Part shown: in pieces, positions 11,477 to 22,500 of the stretch
Layout: the number at the start of each line of letters is the position of its first letter
Numbering within the stretch: position 1 is the first letter of the stretch
DNA from: Gambelia wislizenii
Taxonomy: Eukaryota; Chordata; Lepidosauria; Squamata; Crotaphytidae
Assembly: GCA_030847615.1 (NCBI GenBank)
Contig: JAUMIR010000001.1
Coordinates: 33,851,501 to 33,915,500 of the forward strand
Direction: 5' to 3'
DNA length: 64,000 nt
Notes under the pieces: model-generated
Told to the model about the DNA's origin: nothing
Database searches by the model: none
What the model saw: the letters and a program-made list of their open reading frames with translations, nothing else
Translations under genes and position numbers: made by a program

Positions 11477-11770
11477 CAGTCTGAGTATCCCCTTTCTGGA
11501 ATTCTGAAACGCTCCAAAATCTGAAATATTAAAATATTTCAATAAAAATATTAAAATAAAAATTAAACATATTTAAAATATTCTGTATAAAATTACCTTC
11601 AGGCTATGTGTATAAAGTGTATGTAAAACATAAATGAATGTCATGTTTAGACCTGGGCCCTATCTCCAAGATACCTCATTATGTATATGCAAATATTCCA
11701 AAATCTGGAAAAATCCAAAATCTGAAACATTTCTGGTCCCAAGCATTTCAGATAAGGGATACTCAACCTG
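11477..11770. mobile_element. pogo-like (Tc1/mariner) non-autonomous element
   Basis: Ends CAGTCTGAGTATCCCCTTT and AAGGGATACTCAACCTG, flanked by TA dinucleotides (11475-11476 and 11771-11772). Internal blocks (CCAAAATCTGAAA, CTTCAGGCTATGTGTATAA, ACATAAATGAATGTCATGTTTAGAC) resemble, from memory, a non-autonomous pogo/Tigger-type family also known in mammals. No transposase frame. Confidence 0.7.
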
Positions 11771-11784
11771 TAATATGAATATGA

Positions 11785-12180
11785 ATACATGTTTAGCTGA
11801 TAGAGCACATGCCACGGTAGGGTTGGGGAAGACCACTGTCCAAAACCATGGAAAGCTTCTCCCAGCCACTGTAGACAACACTGAATTTGATGGACCAATG
11901 TTCTAACTCAAATTTGAGGAAGGGAAATGTTGACTAAAAATTAGGAAGAACGTCCTGAGAGTAAGAGCTCTTTGTCAGCAGAATAGACTGCCTCAGAAGG
12001 TGGTAGTCTCTGCTTCACTGGAGGCCTCTGAACAGAAGTTGGTGCCCACCTCTCAGGGGACTTTAGCTTTGGATTCCTGCACTGGCATGGGGCTGGACTA
12101 GATGGCCTCTTGTATGCCACCAAACTCTGTGATTCGATTAAGTCACTATAAAGCAGCTTCCTACATTAATAGATTCCAGT
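11785..12180 (+). repeat. tRNA-type SINE split by a CR1 fragment
   Basis: Left part (11785-11905) carries GCCACTGTAGACAACACTGA and TTGATGGACCAATGTTCTAACTCA; the right part (12140-12180) continues CTATAAAGCAGCTTCCTACATT. Joined in order these match a common reptile SINE body ending in a GCAGCTTCCTA-type motif. A CR1 tail sits between them. Confidence 0.6.
11906..12139 (+). mobile_element. CR1 LINE 3' end fragment inside a SINE
   Basis: Contains ACTAAAAATTAGGAAGAACGT, AGTAAGAGCTCTTTGTCAGCA, GGGGCTGGACTAGATGGCCT and a diverged GTGATTCGATT tail, the order found in CR1 3' ends. About 235 bp, 5'-truncated, and younger than the SINE it splits. Confidence 0.8.
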
Positions 12181-13235
12181 ACTCTGTTTTATGTCTTCCC
12201 TGCCCCCTTCTCAGTGTGGTATCTCTCTATTTATTTATTTATTTGCTCGCTCGCTCTCCATAACAATATAGAATCATGAGCTAAACAGTTATTCTAAGGT
12301 ATTGGTTGCCATTCAGTAAAGATACTCAAGTGCATGAGGGAACTGGTGAAAAGCAAAAAGTTGAGGGCGGGAGGAGCAAGCAAGTAACTTATTTGACCCT
12401 TTGGTCATTGCCAGCACAGAAGGGGCTGTTATTTTTAGAGGACCATGTGGCTCCAGTTGTTTTCTGCATTCCCAAGATTCTGACATTCTTGGTAATGAAG
12501 AAGAAGGAAACTCTTGTGTGGTTAGAGAGGAAATGGGAAGTGATTCACTTAAAAAGATTTCATGCTTCTCTCCAGGAGAATGGCCAAAATGCTGACCTGT
12601 TTCGGAGAACAAATCCCAAAGGGGAGGAGAAGTGATATTTTAACAGTTTTAACTATCCTTCTCTCAACCCTTGAGCTCCGCTGGAAACTATAAGCGTAGA
12701 TCATACTCTGTAGCAAATAACACCAGTTTTGCTTTTTCCCTAATCTGGTTTCATATCAAGCAAGAGAGCCCTCCCCCCCCCCGACTTTTTATGGTGCAAG
12801 AGAAACATCCTTTTGCCAGGACCTTTGGTTAAAAACGCTTTATGGAGGATGTGGTAAGAAATTCTCTCCTACCCCACAAACACACACTCTTCTCATGCAA
12901 TCCGATGGAAGTGCTTCTGAGAAGAAAATCAGAGGACAAGAAAATTTCAGTGAAATTCTTCTGGCTGCGTTGTGGGGTTCTTGTGTTTCCTCACCTAATT
13001 ATGAATTAGCCAAGGGGTATGTGTGAGTGGACCTGTTTTTCACAGTACAGTACAACCATTTCTCTGGTGTTCTGCAATCTCCCCCAGGTTCCCACCCTTC
13101 AATCAAAGCAGTATTTGTGGCATCTCAGATTAACATGGCAACCTAGAAATGCCACGCATGGCAGGGTTTTCTCAGTGGAGGGACCTTGCTTATGAACCTC
13201 CTTTACAGCACAGACCTGGTTCTCCCTCACACTTT
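12181..13235. other. No gene recognised
   Basis: A short (TTTA)n/(GCTC)n run lies at about 12229-12258. Overlapping reading frames of about 100 residues on both strands at 12306-12635 have no recognisable domain and mirror each other, so I do not call a gene. Confidence 0.4.
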
Positions 13236-13807
13236 GGACTTTATCAGACCACCCTCCATTAATGTTCTTTTGCCAGCATATTTTGTTATGTTTTTATGCT
13301 GGCAAAAGAAACCCTCTCCCCACCAGACCTTACCTTAGTTAAAGAGGCAGCCCAGGCATTAACAGAGAGTGAATAGAGAGCCATTCACTTTCTGATTTCA
13401 GATCTCACTGATTCTCACGAGAAGACACGAGCATGGCAAATTCAAAAATAAAAGTGAAATAAAGACATAAAGAGTATGTACAAGCACAGGAATACACTTT
13501 AAAGATTCCAAGTGAACCAGGGAGGTTAAAAAAAAAAAGGCTGTCACCTACCTGGCTGCCCCTATCTCACCTGGAAGTGTTCTGACAATTGACGCTGTAT
13601 TCATTGAGCACAATGGTGCAAAGATTCAGATGCCTGCAAAGCTGGCAACAAAGCGCTATGGCCAATCTATTGACAGCTTGGCTCATCAATAAAACAGAAT
13701 GGCTTTTTGAGAAGATATGATTGTGAAAGGACGTCATCTGGTATGCACACCCTTTTGCAATCATTAGGCGCCTTATGACACCATATTTACCGCATCTGAT
13801 AGAATCC
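13236..13807. mobile_element. MITE-A copy 3
   Basis: Ends GGACTTTATCAGA and TCTGATAGAATCC, with TTT on both sides (13233-13235 and 13808-13810; CTTTG on both sides in the 5-bp reading). The left subterminal TTCTTTTGCCAGCA faces TGCTGGCAAAAGAAACC. Shares the TCTATTGACAGCTTGGCTCA block with other copies. Confidence 0.78.
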
Positions 13808-14340
13808 TTTGCTTTTCATATCAAACATAACTGTTGGTAAAAAAAAAAATCGGAGAATAAGCAAGTGTTTAATATGCCTTACTACTGCTTGTTTGTGTTG
13901 CTATTGTTTCAGTACATTTTTTAATCTGTGGTTTAGTTGTGATTTTAGCAGTACTGTCACGGGTGTTTGTTAGCTAGCCTGAGTTTTATGAAAAAGGGTA
14001 GCATATGAATCCAACTGCAACATCAACAATGATCATACCTGGGATAACAAGTGAACTATGAAGGAACTAGCTAAGATCCTCAAGTGTAAAGACATATAAG
14101 TGAATACCAAAATTAGGATCATTCACACATAGTATTTTCAATTTCTACATGGATTTAAGAGGTGGACACTGAAGAAAGCTGACAGGAAAAAACAACTCAT
14201 TTGAAATGTAGTATTGGAGAGGAGTCCTATGGATACTATGGACTGCTACAAAAGACAAATGAGCAAATCAAGCCTGAACTTTCATTAGAAGCCAAGATGA
14301 AAACTGAGGCTGTCATACTTTGGACATATCATGAGACAAT

Positions 14341-14830
14341 GGCTGCTGACACACTGCAGAAATAATGCAGTTTGACTGGAGGCACAGTGGTTAAATGCCA
14401 GTACTGCAAGTCACCATGTTACAAGTTTGATTCCAGAGGGCTCCAAGGTTCACTCAGCCTTCCATCATTTCGTAGGTCGGTAAAATGAGTACCTGGCTTA
14501 TGGGGCCAATTAGCTAACACACATTGGAAACTACTTAATGCAGTATAGATGTGTAAATTGCTATTGCTTAAAACAGTTTATAAGCTGCTCTGATAGCATT
14601 GTGGCTGAAGAGCGGGATATAAATAACCAATACATATATATATATATATATATATTATTGTGGCTACAGCCTATGAAATCCCAGGATTTATAGTTTGTTG
14701 TGCCACCAGAGCTCTCTGACAAAGAAGGCTAAATATCTCACAAAACTACAAATCCCATAATTCCATAGCATTGAGCCTCGGCAGTTAAAGCATTATCAAA
14801 CTGCATTATATCTGCAGTGTGGCAGCAGCC
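14341..14830. mobile_element. MITE-E copy with a nested SINE
   Basis: Ends GGCTGCTGACACACTGCAG and CTGCAGTGTGGCAGCAGCC are inverted repeats, with AAT on both sides (14338-14340 and 14831-14833). The core contains AAACTACAAATCCCATAATTCC. Only the right arm is continuous; the left arm is cut by the SINE at about 14376-14655. Confidence 0.7.
14376..14655 (+). repeat. tRNA-derived SINE ending in a (TA)n run
   Basis: Starts GGAGGCACAGTGGTTAAATG and has a B-box-like ACAAGTTTGATTCC, followed by a GGTAAAATGAGTACC body and a CTGAAGAGCGGGATATAAATA tail. The tail merges into (TA)n at 14634-14654. A truncated minus-strand copy occurs at about 56850-56980. The pol III boxes show a tRNA origin. Confidence 0.7.
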
Positions 14831-14990
14831 AATGTGACTTACTAGAAATGACTGTAATGCTTGGTAAAGTTGAAAGCAGTAGGCAAAGACGGAGACTGCA
14901 GTACAGGTGGATTGTTTCCATCAAGAAAGCCATGGCCTTGAGTTTGCAAGACCTCAGGAAGACAGATGATGACTAGGGATTTTGGATTTT

Positions 14991-15878
14991 TGTTGGGGGG
15001 GTGATAGGACTCTCAATCCCCAGCAGAAGCCAAAAATATCCCAGCAGACTTGGCAGCAACCCGTTCCCAAAATAATACTCACACACAGAGGACTTTTTCA
15101 GACAGGACTTACCACGCAAGAAGACTCCGGAACAGTTACGACACTGTCGCGTGGCAGGGGGTCCATTTCAGATGACGCCGTCCCTCTCTTGGCGATGTCC
15201 GTGACTGTTCCGGGTATGATTGAAGGCAGCTGTGCCATTTTTTTACTCATGGAAGACCCCCTGCTGCACGACAGTGTTGTAACTGTTCCGGAGTCTTCTT
15301 GCACAATAAGTCCTGTCTGAAAAAGTCCAAAGTGTTTTTCTTCCTATCAATAGAAAGCACTTCATCTTCAGCTCAACATCAGTTGCAATAGTTACAATAC
15401 ATATACACTGCTATGCCAGGCATCAGGCTTCAGACTTGATCAAGAGACAACATCTCTCCAAACATACATCAGTACATCGCTTCTAGTATCTTGTCCCTAG
15501 CCTCTAGCTAGCCTTGTCCCACATCTAGTCAGCTTATCAAGCCTAACACTTCTAGCCAGTCTAGTAGAGTAGTCACATCTAGTCACACACATAAGCTCTG
15601 GGCATAGCCTCCTTTTTATACGGTTTCACAGGTGTCACAGGGCATTGGCTCCTCCAATCACCTAGGAGCCATACATCATGTATAAGCCCTTTGCACACCG
15701 CCCTAATCCTTTGCACACCTTACTTTTCTTTGCACTTATCACTAAAACTTGTATAATGAGTTATACAAGGATAATGTGTGTAGCTGTGGCCTCCAGGCTG
15801 TATAACCTTGGTCTTGGCCTAGCTTGGCAGTGACTTGACAACTTTGTAGTTGGGTGGCCATTTTATAAACTGCTGACA
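14991..15878 (-). mobile_element. LTR-like insertion in Bov-B
   Basis: Read on the minus strand it starts TGTCAGCAGTTTATAAAATGG and ends CACCCCCCCAACA (TG...CA ends). A TATA-like CGTATAAAAAGGAGG lies mid-element on the minus strand (about 15611-15623), the layout of an LTR promoter. It exactly separates two collinear Bov-B segments. No target duplication was found, and class (ERV or other) is unresolved. A foldback MITE-A is nested at 15090-15328. Confidence 0.5.
15090..15328. mobile_element. MITE-A foldback variant (239 bp)
   Basis: Ends GGACTTTTTCAGACAGGACTT and AAGTCCTGTCTGAAAAAGTCC are perfect over about 20 bp, and the arms pair for almost their whole length. Internal GGAACAGTTACGACACTG and CGTGGCAGGGGGTCCATTT blocks also occur in diverged form in the foldback at 39843-40123. 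Flanks are AGA and AAA. Confidence 0.8.
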
Positions 15879-16234
15879 GGTCTCCCGTTCATAGGGTTGC
15901 CCAAAGTCAAAGTTAACTTGGTGGTATATAACAACAAAAACAAGTTCAAAAAATTAACATTCCTGAACTCTGATCTAATCCAACATCTCCCAGCAAGTCC
16001 ACTGCTTCCCATAGTGGCCATCATAGCTTTTGAACTGTCCCCTGCACCCCCTTTTTAAAATAGCTTTTTGATTCAAGCTTATCTCAGGCCTAAAACAGGC
16101 CAATGGGGTGGGGAGACAGGAGTAGTATTTAAATGACTGATCATGCCCCCTGGATACTTCTAAACCATTTGCCCCCTACATTTTGCTACATGCAGCACTT
16201 GGGCCACCCAATACCCATCCAACCTGCTTTCTAA

Positions 16235-16856
16235 GGACATTATCAGACTAGTTTCTAAAAATGCTGTAATTCCGTGAATGAAGATAGTGGGAACATTGTA
16301 GCATTAAAACACTTTTTATCACACATAGCTGTAATCATACGAAAGAATGCCACGGACTTATCACATGACCACCACTAGCACTTCAAGAACGGGAGTTTAT
16401 TTCTGTGATTTGGCATGGGCAAGATTTTGGAGGTTCTCGTGAGAAGACGTGAGTACAGTTAGAACTCTCAAAAGCCCTTAATTAACAAAGTAAATGAACA
16501 CACAAGCATTGAAACAAACCTTAAAACGTTGAACCTAGATGGGAGAGTTCATAAAAAGAGCATCCTGTGCTTCATTTTTGCATTCTCACCTGGAAGTTTG
16601 CTCACTGAGGACCTCCCCATACATGCTGTAATCTCGTGATTACAATGGGACATGTTTTTGCATATCCTCAATACCATGGAAAAAAGCGATATTGGTGATC
16701 TATTGACAGCTTGTCCCATCAATTAAAAGGAACACCATATTCACGGCTGGGGCACGGAGTAACTACATGAGGACAAGGAAGTCATGCGATAGCTGTGGCC
16801 ATTCATGCTACTGTGATGTTGTAATCTCATGATTTTTGCCACATCTGATAAAGTCC
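16235..16856. mobile_element. MITE-A copy 4
   Basis: Ends GGACATTATCAGA and TCTGATAAAGTCC with TAA on both sides (16232-16234 and 16857-16859; CTAAG on both sides in the 5-bp reading). Interior includes TCTCGTGAGAAGACGTGAGTA and TCTATTGACAGCTTGTCCCATC, shared with copies 2, 3 and 7. No transposase frame. Confidence 0.78.
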
Positions 16857-16859
16857 TAA

Positions 16860-17367
16860 GACTATGCAGTTGTCATGCAGCCATAGACAGCCCTATCCTC
16901 CATGAATCCATCTAATTCACCAGGCAGTTACACTGGAGAGAAAAAAAGAACAAGCCCAACACATCTAGAGTTCCCCACACACATTGGCACCCCACTGAGC
17001 CTTGGATAGTGGCCAGGTATTTGATATAAAATGGTTTGGAGTGCTCACAACGGAATAAGGGAGTGGAAACCACTCAGCAGTTTTTAAAGATTATAGATAC
17101 ATTTCTTTCATACCAAAAATAAGGTGGGATAAGACAAAGGTGGGGGTGGTGGGGACAGGAACAGTGGTAATAAAACATAGTAACCTCAGCAATTTAGCTT
17201 GCCCATTTGGCAACAATAAAATGAGCTGTAATAGCAAATTTACGATACCACTAAACTGCCTGTCCATCTTCATGGATCATTTGTGTGGGACTGAATAGTT
17301 GAGATACCCATTGCCTTGTGAGGAAATACAAAAGGGCTTATTAAAATACCTTGCCATTGAGGTGGAA
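16860..17367. other. No feature recognised
   Basis: Unremarkable sequence with no open frame of note. Confidence 0.4.
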
Positions 17368-17760
17368 CAGGGTGGGCAAGCTGTGGCCTAGGGGCAACAT
17401 GTGCCCCTGAACCCCACTTTTGAAACCCCCCAAATCACCTGTCAGTCCTAAAGTCCCCTCCCCAACTGTCTCATTTTTTAAAAGAAATATTGACCCAATT
17501 TTGGGGCATTTTGGCCCCCAAACCATGCAGAAAGCCCCCCCCAATATACAAAGACACCCCTACGCCACACAGGAAGACCCAGGGTCCCCAAATAACTCTA
17601 TTGTCATTGGAATCCTTCTCAAAATGGCAGCAGGAAGTGATGCAACATCACTTCTGGTTGCCATTTTGGGAATGACTTTGACAAAGCTAGAGATATTTGG
17701 GAGGACTGTTGGGAGGATCCGCCTGCAGAAGGGGTACTGAGGAGGGATTGGCTTCTGGGC
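17368..17760. mobile_element. hAT-like element remnant
   Basis: Begins CAGGGTGGGCAAGCTGTGGCC, a hAT-type end. The interior has a short palindrome around GCAGGAAGTGATGCAACATC that also occurs at about 21889-21926, indicating one family. The right terminus was not identified. Confidence 0.5.
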
Positions 17761-18663
17761 TCTGAAATACAATAAGAAAGGCAAGAACTTCTGCTTGAGG
17801 TCTTGGAGAGCTGCTGCCAGTCAGAGCAGTATAAATAAGCCTAGATGGCTTAGCACCAATATGCTTGTGAGATTTCAGAAAGCATCTAGTGAACATAAAA
17901 ACCTCATAGACTAGACAAAAAGCTATTCTAGGGCCCTTTGATATGCTTTAAATTCATCCAGATTAACAGCCAGAATTACATTTTGTAGCAATGAATAACT
18001 GCTAACAAGTCTTCTAAGAATATCAATCTTCAGGTGTTTGTTTTGACATTCCAACGCTTAACAAGAACAGCATTTTCATGTTAGGTTTTCCTCTTGTTTT
18101 TATGCCATCTTGGGGACTTGAAACACATTTTCATTGTCCTGGTGACTTCATTTAGAGATGTGCCATGATAAAAATGGATGAATAAATACTCTTAATTTCA
18201 CTGAAGCACATTTTTTCTCTGTTTCTGCTTCAGACAGATCTGGAACAGTGCACTGAGTTCTTTACAAGTGGGTTTTGGGGAACAATTCTGAGTCTATACA
18301 GTTATTGGTTGCACTGTTAACCTTACAAGAATTACATGCCAGAGCTCAGTGGTGGGTGGTGGCTGCCTGGTGGGGCAGTGAATCCACTCTGTGCTTTAGT
18401 CCAAACTTTAAGGAGCTATCTGAGGTGCTGAACCATACTGCCATAATATGTTCATCACTGCTTATCCAAAGTTTGGACTAAAACCCACATTTCTGAAGAG
18501 GTCAATACAAAATGGTCAATACAACATTCATCCAACTGCATGCATTATTATTGATTGGGTAGGCCATCAGTTCTCATTTATTCACAGAAAAGATTTGCTG
18601 GGAGAAACATCCAATGTGATCTGAGACCAGTTCACACTAAGTACACATCCAAAACTCTATATA
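17761..18663. other. No gene; SINE and old repeat fragments
   Basis: About 17785-17850 carries GAGAGCTGCTGCCAGTCAGA, the 3' body of a reptile SINE. About 18540-18620 (TAGGCCATCAGTTCTCATTTA) is repeated in diverged form at 19345-19400. Otherwise nothing recognised. Confidence 0.45.
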
Positions 18664-18671
18664 ATATAGGC

Positions 18672-19042
18672 CAGTGGTCTTAACCTGTGGTCTGGAGACC
18701 CCCAGGGGGTTGCTATGTCCTCCAAGGGGGTCTACAAAGGCTTGAAGGCTGCTCAACCCACCTTCTGCCTGTAGTGGAGCGGCCACATGACAGGAACCAA
18801 GGCAAAGGCTGCTGTTCAATCTGCTCCAGCCACAAACTTGCAGGAAGAAGCAGGAGAAAAGTCTTCCCTCCCCCTCTAGTGCCTCTGAGGGAAGGTTTTA
18901 TCATTGGTGTAATTGCATTATTTTTATGATTATCAGATATTATTGTTGTTGTTGTTTTAAATCTTGGGTTAAGTCTTGGGGCCCATGACAACAAAAGGTA
19001 TTTAAACGGAGTCCCTAGAAAAGAAAAGGTTAAGAGCCACTG
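18672..19042. mobile_element. hAT element with perfect 8-bp duplication
   Basis: Ends CAGTGGTCTTAACCTGTGG and AAAGGTTAAGAGCCACTG are inverted repeats with one mismatch or gap. ATATAGGC flanks both sides exactly (18664-18671 and 19043-19050). 371 bp, non-autonomous. The end sequence and duplication length identify the superfamily. Confidence 0.9.
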
Positions 19043-19050
19043 ATATAGGC

Positions 19051-20589
19051 TGTTTAGTCTTCAAAGTGGTTCAATGATCCCTTGCAAACTCGATGAACTC
19101 AAATGTGTAAGCAGTGCTCTTCAGCCACATGCCCTTCTTCATTTACTTGAAAGAAATAGGGAGTCCAATAATAACCCTGTCCATAATCAGTGGAGACAAT
19201 GACCTAAATCCTCTTGGTCCTACACTAGGCCCACTGAATCCATAAAAATTATCAATGTATTGACTCAACATGCAACAAATAATTCAATAGATCTGCCCCA
19301 ACTGGAGTAATCAACAGGACACCAGACAATAATTTCTATTGATGGAGTAGGTCATCAGTTCTCATTTACTCAAAGAGAACACTAGCTAGGAGAAACACCG
19401 GTAAAGATCAGAGTAGCGACTTGAGACTGGTCCAGCCTTCGTCTAGACCCAAAGCACAATACAATGTGTTTGTGTGGCAGGGAATCATTCGTGAAGAGAG
19501 GAGGAGTCTAGTGCATGCAAAGGGTGCATTTATGGGGCTATCTGTAGTTGGCAGTTGCAGAAGAATGTCCCTCAGCTGTGCATCCAGAAAGTGGTCTATA
19601 TTAACTAGATTGGACTCATGGGGTGGACGTCTCTATGCGGTACAGCAATCCATTGCTCCAAACAAATTGCTGGCATGGAGCAACTCCCTAGTTTAAGGCA
19701 AAGTTTCAGGGACAACTTCAGAATGCTCTAAATTATCATCTTCTACAGCATATAAACTGAATTTATTCATTCTGGTAAAAACAGGACACATTTTTCATGT
19801 TATACTACATGACACTTGTTAAATCAATTATTCCAATTTTGGCTAACTGGGAAAATGGAAGAACCCACAACTGGAACCTTGATATTTTTTTCTCCCTCTT
19901 TCCTCTTCATTATTATTTCTACCATGTTTTCCAGTATTAAACTTGTCATTTTCAGTCTTCATGCTGATTCAGCATCAGCTCTTGTTCCTGAATTACTAAA
20001 ACAACTTTCCTCTGCAACTAACAGGGGACCCATGATTCACTAGGTAAAGAAAATGGAGAAACAGAAAGGGACTTTATTTCCATCTTCTCATATTAAAAAA
20101 TAAACTGGTAAGAGTTCATAAAACAGAACTGTTAAACGTCTGGGATACTGGGGGGGTTGGGACAGGGGGGAGTGAAATCTCACGTTTCACAGATGGATTA
20201 CTCAGGATGATGTTAATTCGGGTTGCACATTGAATATACATCTTTGCCTCAGCCAAGAAAAGGCAATTCTCATGAGGAAACAAGCTTCCGTGTTAGAATG
20301 GCCTTTCTAAATGTTGTCCACCATGCCCTAGTGAGTACTGCTCACTGGTACCAGCCCAAGACATCTAGTTGCCCAAGGTGGGGGCAGAAAATGGTGACTC
20401 CTACCACTTCAGTCAACACACATAATACACTAGAAAAGCCATGGTATTTTGGCACCTGAGAAATAATCTCAAAAGTGTCTTTCCCACTCCCTACAAAATT
20501 CAAAAAGCTGTAGTTTTCTCTTAAAGAAATCGGTATACTATTACACTGATTGTCTTGATGCATAACCTATACTCAGGACAGGAGGCTAC
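19051..20589. other. No gene; old repeat segments
   Basis: About 19215-19420 resembles segments at 820-915 and 18540-18620. Elsewhere there are only short unrelated reading frames. Confidence 0.4.
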
Positions 20590-21606
20590 CATTAAACAGA
20601 ATATGGAGAAACAGAATGGTTCCCAATTAAAAAGGGGGTCAGGCAAGGCTGCATTCAATCAATCTATTTGTTCAACTTGTATGCATAAAATGTCATATGC
20701 AGAGCAGGTTTAATTAAATTTATTTATACCCCGCCCCTCTGTTAAAATAATCGGGGCAGCTTACAATAATTAGGTTTAGACTCAGAGGAAGGAGGAATGA
20801 AGATCGGGGGAAGGAATATCAACAATCTAAGATATGCAGACGACACTATACTACTAGTAGAAAACAACAAAGACTTGGAACAATTGCTAAATATTGTCAA
20901 AAGAAATGGCTACAGCGGGCTTAATGTTCAACATTAAAAAAACCAAAAATAATGACCATGGTGGATCTACATAAATTCAATGTAGATTATGAAGAAATGG
21001 AAATAGTTAAAGATTTCCTATACTTTGGATCAATCATTAATAAGAATGGGTATTGCAGACAAGAAATCAGGAGACTAGGACTGGGGAGGGCAGATATGAA
21101 AGAACTAGACAAGGTCCCAGAGGGCAAAGATATAAAACCAAACACCGAAGTTAGGATCATCCAAGCCATCATATTTCCCATCACCGTGTATGGAAGGGAT
21201 CTGGATAGTGAAGAAAGCTGATAGGAAGAAAATCAACTCATTTGAGATGTGGTGCTGGAAGAGAATTCTATGGATACTGTGGACTGCCAAAAAGACCAAT
21301 AAATGGGTCCTAGAACAAATCAATCCTGCACTCTTCCTGGAAGCCAAGATGACTAAAATGTGTCATATTTTGGCCACATCACAAGAAGGCATGACTCACT
21401 AAAAGACAATAATGTAAAGGAAAGGTGGAGGGCAGTAGAAAGAGAGGAAGGCTGCATGCTAGATGGATAGACGCAATCAAGGAGGCCACAGCCCTGAACC
21501 TGCAGGACGTGAGCCTGTAGTTGAGGATAGGGGGTCTTGGAGGTGTCTCATTGATGGGGTTGCCATGAATCAAAGTCAACTCAAAGGCAGTTAACAACAA
21601 CAACGA
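20590..21606 (+). pseudogene. Bov-B (RTE) LINE 3' third, reverse transcriptase remnant
   Basis: The plus strand encodes, in two broken frames, the C-terminal RT region of Bov-B: a YADDT-type box (ATATGCAGACGACACTATA at about 20834-20852), FLYFGSIINKNGY at about 21017-21055, and VKKADRKKINSFEMWCWKR with ILWTAKKTNKWVLEQINPA at about 21200-21330. It ends GGGTTGCCATGAATCAAAGT plus AACAACAAC. A stop after DLDSEES and further frameshifts show it is dead. It supplies the tail type used by the local Sauria-type SINEs. A 57-bp SINE tail piece at 20711-20767 is flanked by AGGTTTA on both sides. Confidence 0.88.
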
Positions 21607-21773
21607 AGAAAATACAACAGTAATAACCTAAATAAGTAAACATTTACCTTTTCATGACACTCAAAGTCAGTTACCTGAGGCAGCCATTTCTTCCTGCTTA
21701 ATCATGGTCCTGTCATTAAACAGAGTGAGACTCCTGCTTTGGGTCAAACAACCTGAAGCCCAACCATCTACAT

Positions 21774-22180
21774 CATAGGTTGGGCAATTGCATTGGGACC
21801 TGGGCCAAATTTCTCACAGAACCCCCAGCAGGTGATACCCCACTTGGCCCAAATACCTCTATTTTTCTCTGCAGGCCTCAAAATGACAACAGGAAGTGAT
21901 ATTGCATCACTTTCTATTACCATTTTGAGAGGGACTGCAGAGGAAAACTGAGATATATGGGGATAGTATGGGATATGGTTGTGTTTATGGGGGTAGTTTT
22001 GCATGTTTTCTCATGTTGGGGGGCTGATGTGCAAAATCTGCCCCCCCCCAAATTTGCCATTTAAAAAAAATGGGGGTGCTGGGCAACTTTGGTGACTAAT
22101 GGAGTGTTTCAGGGACCATAAAAGTGGAGTCCAGGGGTCTCAAGCGGCCTGTGAGTCACATTTTGCCCACTTTTTCTTCA
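21774..22180. mobile_element. hAT-like element remnant
   Basis: Left end TAGGTTGGGCAATTGCATTGG and right CACATTTTGCCCACTTTT resemble worn hAT CAGGGGTGGGCAA ends. The ACAGGAAGTGATATTGCATC core matches the 17368 copy. No intact duplication found. Confidence 0.45.
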
Positions 22181-22204
22181 TGTTTGTCTGGTCTGAGCTC
22201 TACT

Positions 22205-22500
22205 GCCTCACCAAAGTACAAACCAAAGGTTTCTGTGGGATATTGCCATGGTAATTAAAGTGGAATCATAGTGCTATACCTATGCATTGTAGTAGGGCCT
22301 CAGGCTCCTTCCTATGGAATCCTAGGATTTGTAGTTAGGTGAGAAGTATGTCGCATTTCTCTAGTGCACTCCACTGAACTATAGCACTCAAGCTGTCTAG
22401 GAGAGAATTCAGAGTACTTTGCAAAAGTGCGTGTTGCAGAATTTGGTAGGATGGAGCCATGACAATTAAAAGGGACCAGAATGCAATAGTTGCATAATGT
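22205..22500. mobile_element. MITE-B-type remnants
   Basis: Two pieces: 22205-22280 (TGCCATGGTAATTAAAGTGG) and 22305-22500 (TATGGAATCCTAGGATTTGT facing GTAGGATGGAGCCATGACAA). The palindromic core and AATTAAA-type motifs match MITE-B, but ends are worn. Confidence 0.5.

Larger units (their letters stand above)
14061..15956 (+). mobile_element. Bov-B (RTE) LINE 3' portion, split by two nested insertions
   Basis: Three collinear plus-strand pieces: 14061-14340 (RT C-terminal region including GTGGACACTGAAGAAAGCTG and GAAGCCAAGATGAAAACTGA), 14831-14990 (ATCAAGAAAGCCATGGCCTT) and 15879-15956 (AGGGTTGCCCAAAGTCAAAG and the AACAACAA tail). They align in order with the Bov-B copy at 20590-21606. Many lesions destroy the frame. 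MITE-E and an LTR were inserted later. Confidence 0.75.

Noticed and set aside
12306..12635. About 109-residue plus frame and 99-residue minus frame
   Set aside because: They overlap on opposite strands, have no recognisable family, start weakly and show no splice context.
14982..15320. Opposed frames with nearly identical peptides (ESSC...TISPV / SSCVVSPV)
   Set aside because: Both are produced by the foldback arms of the MITE-A variant at 15090-15328.
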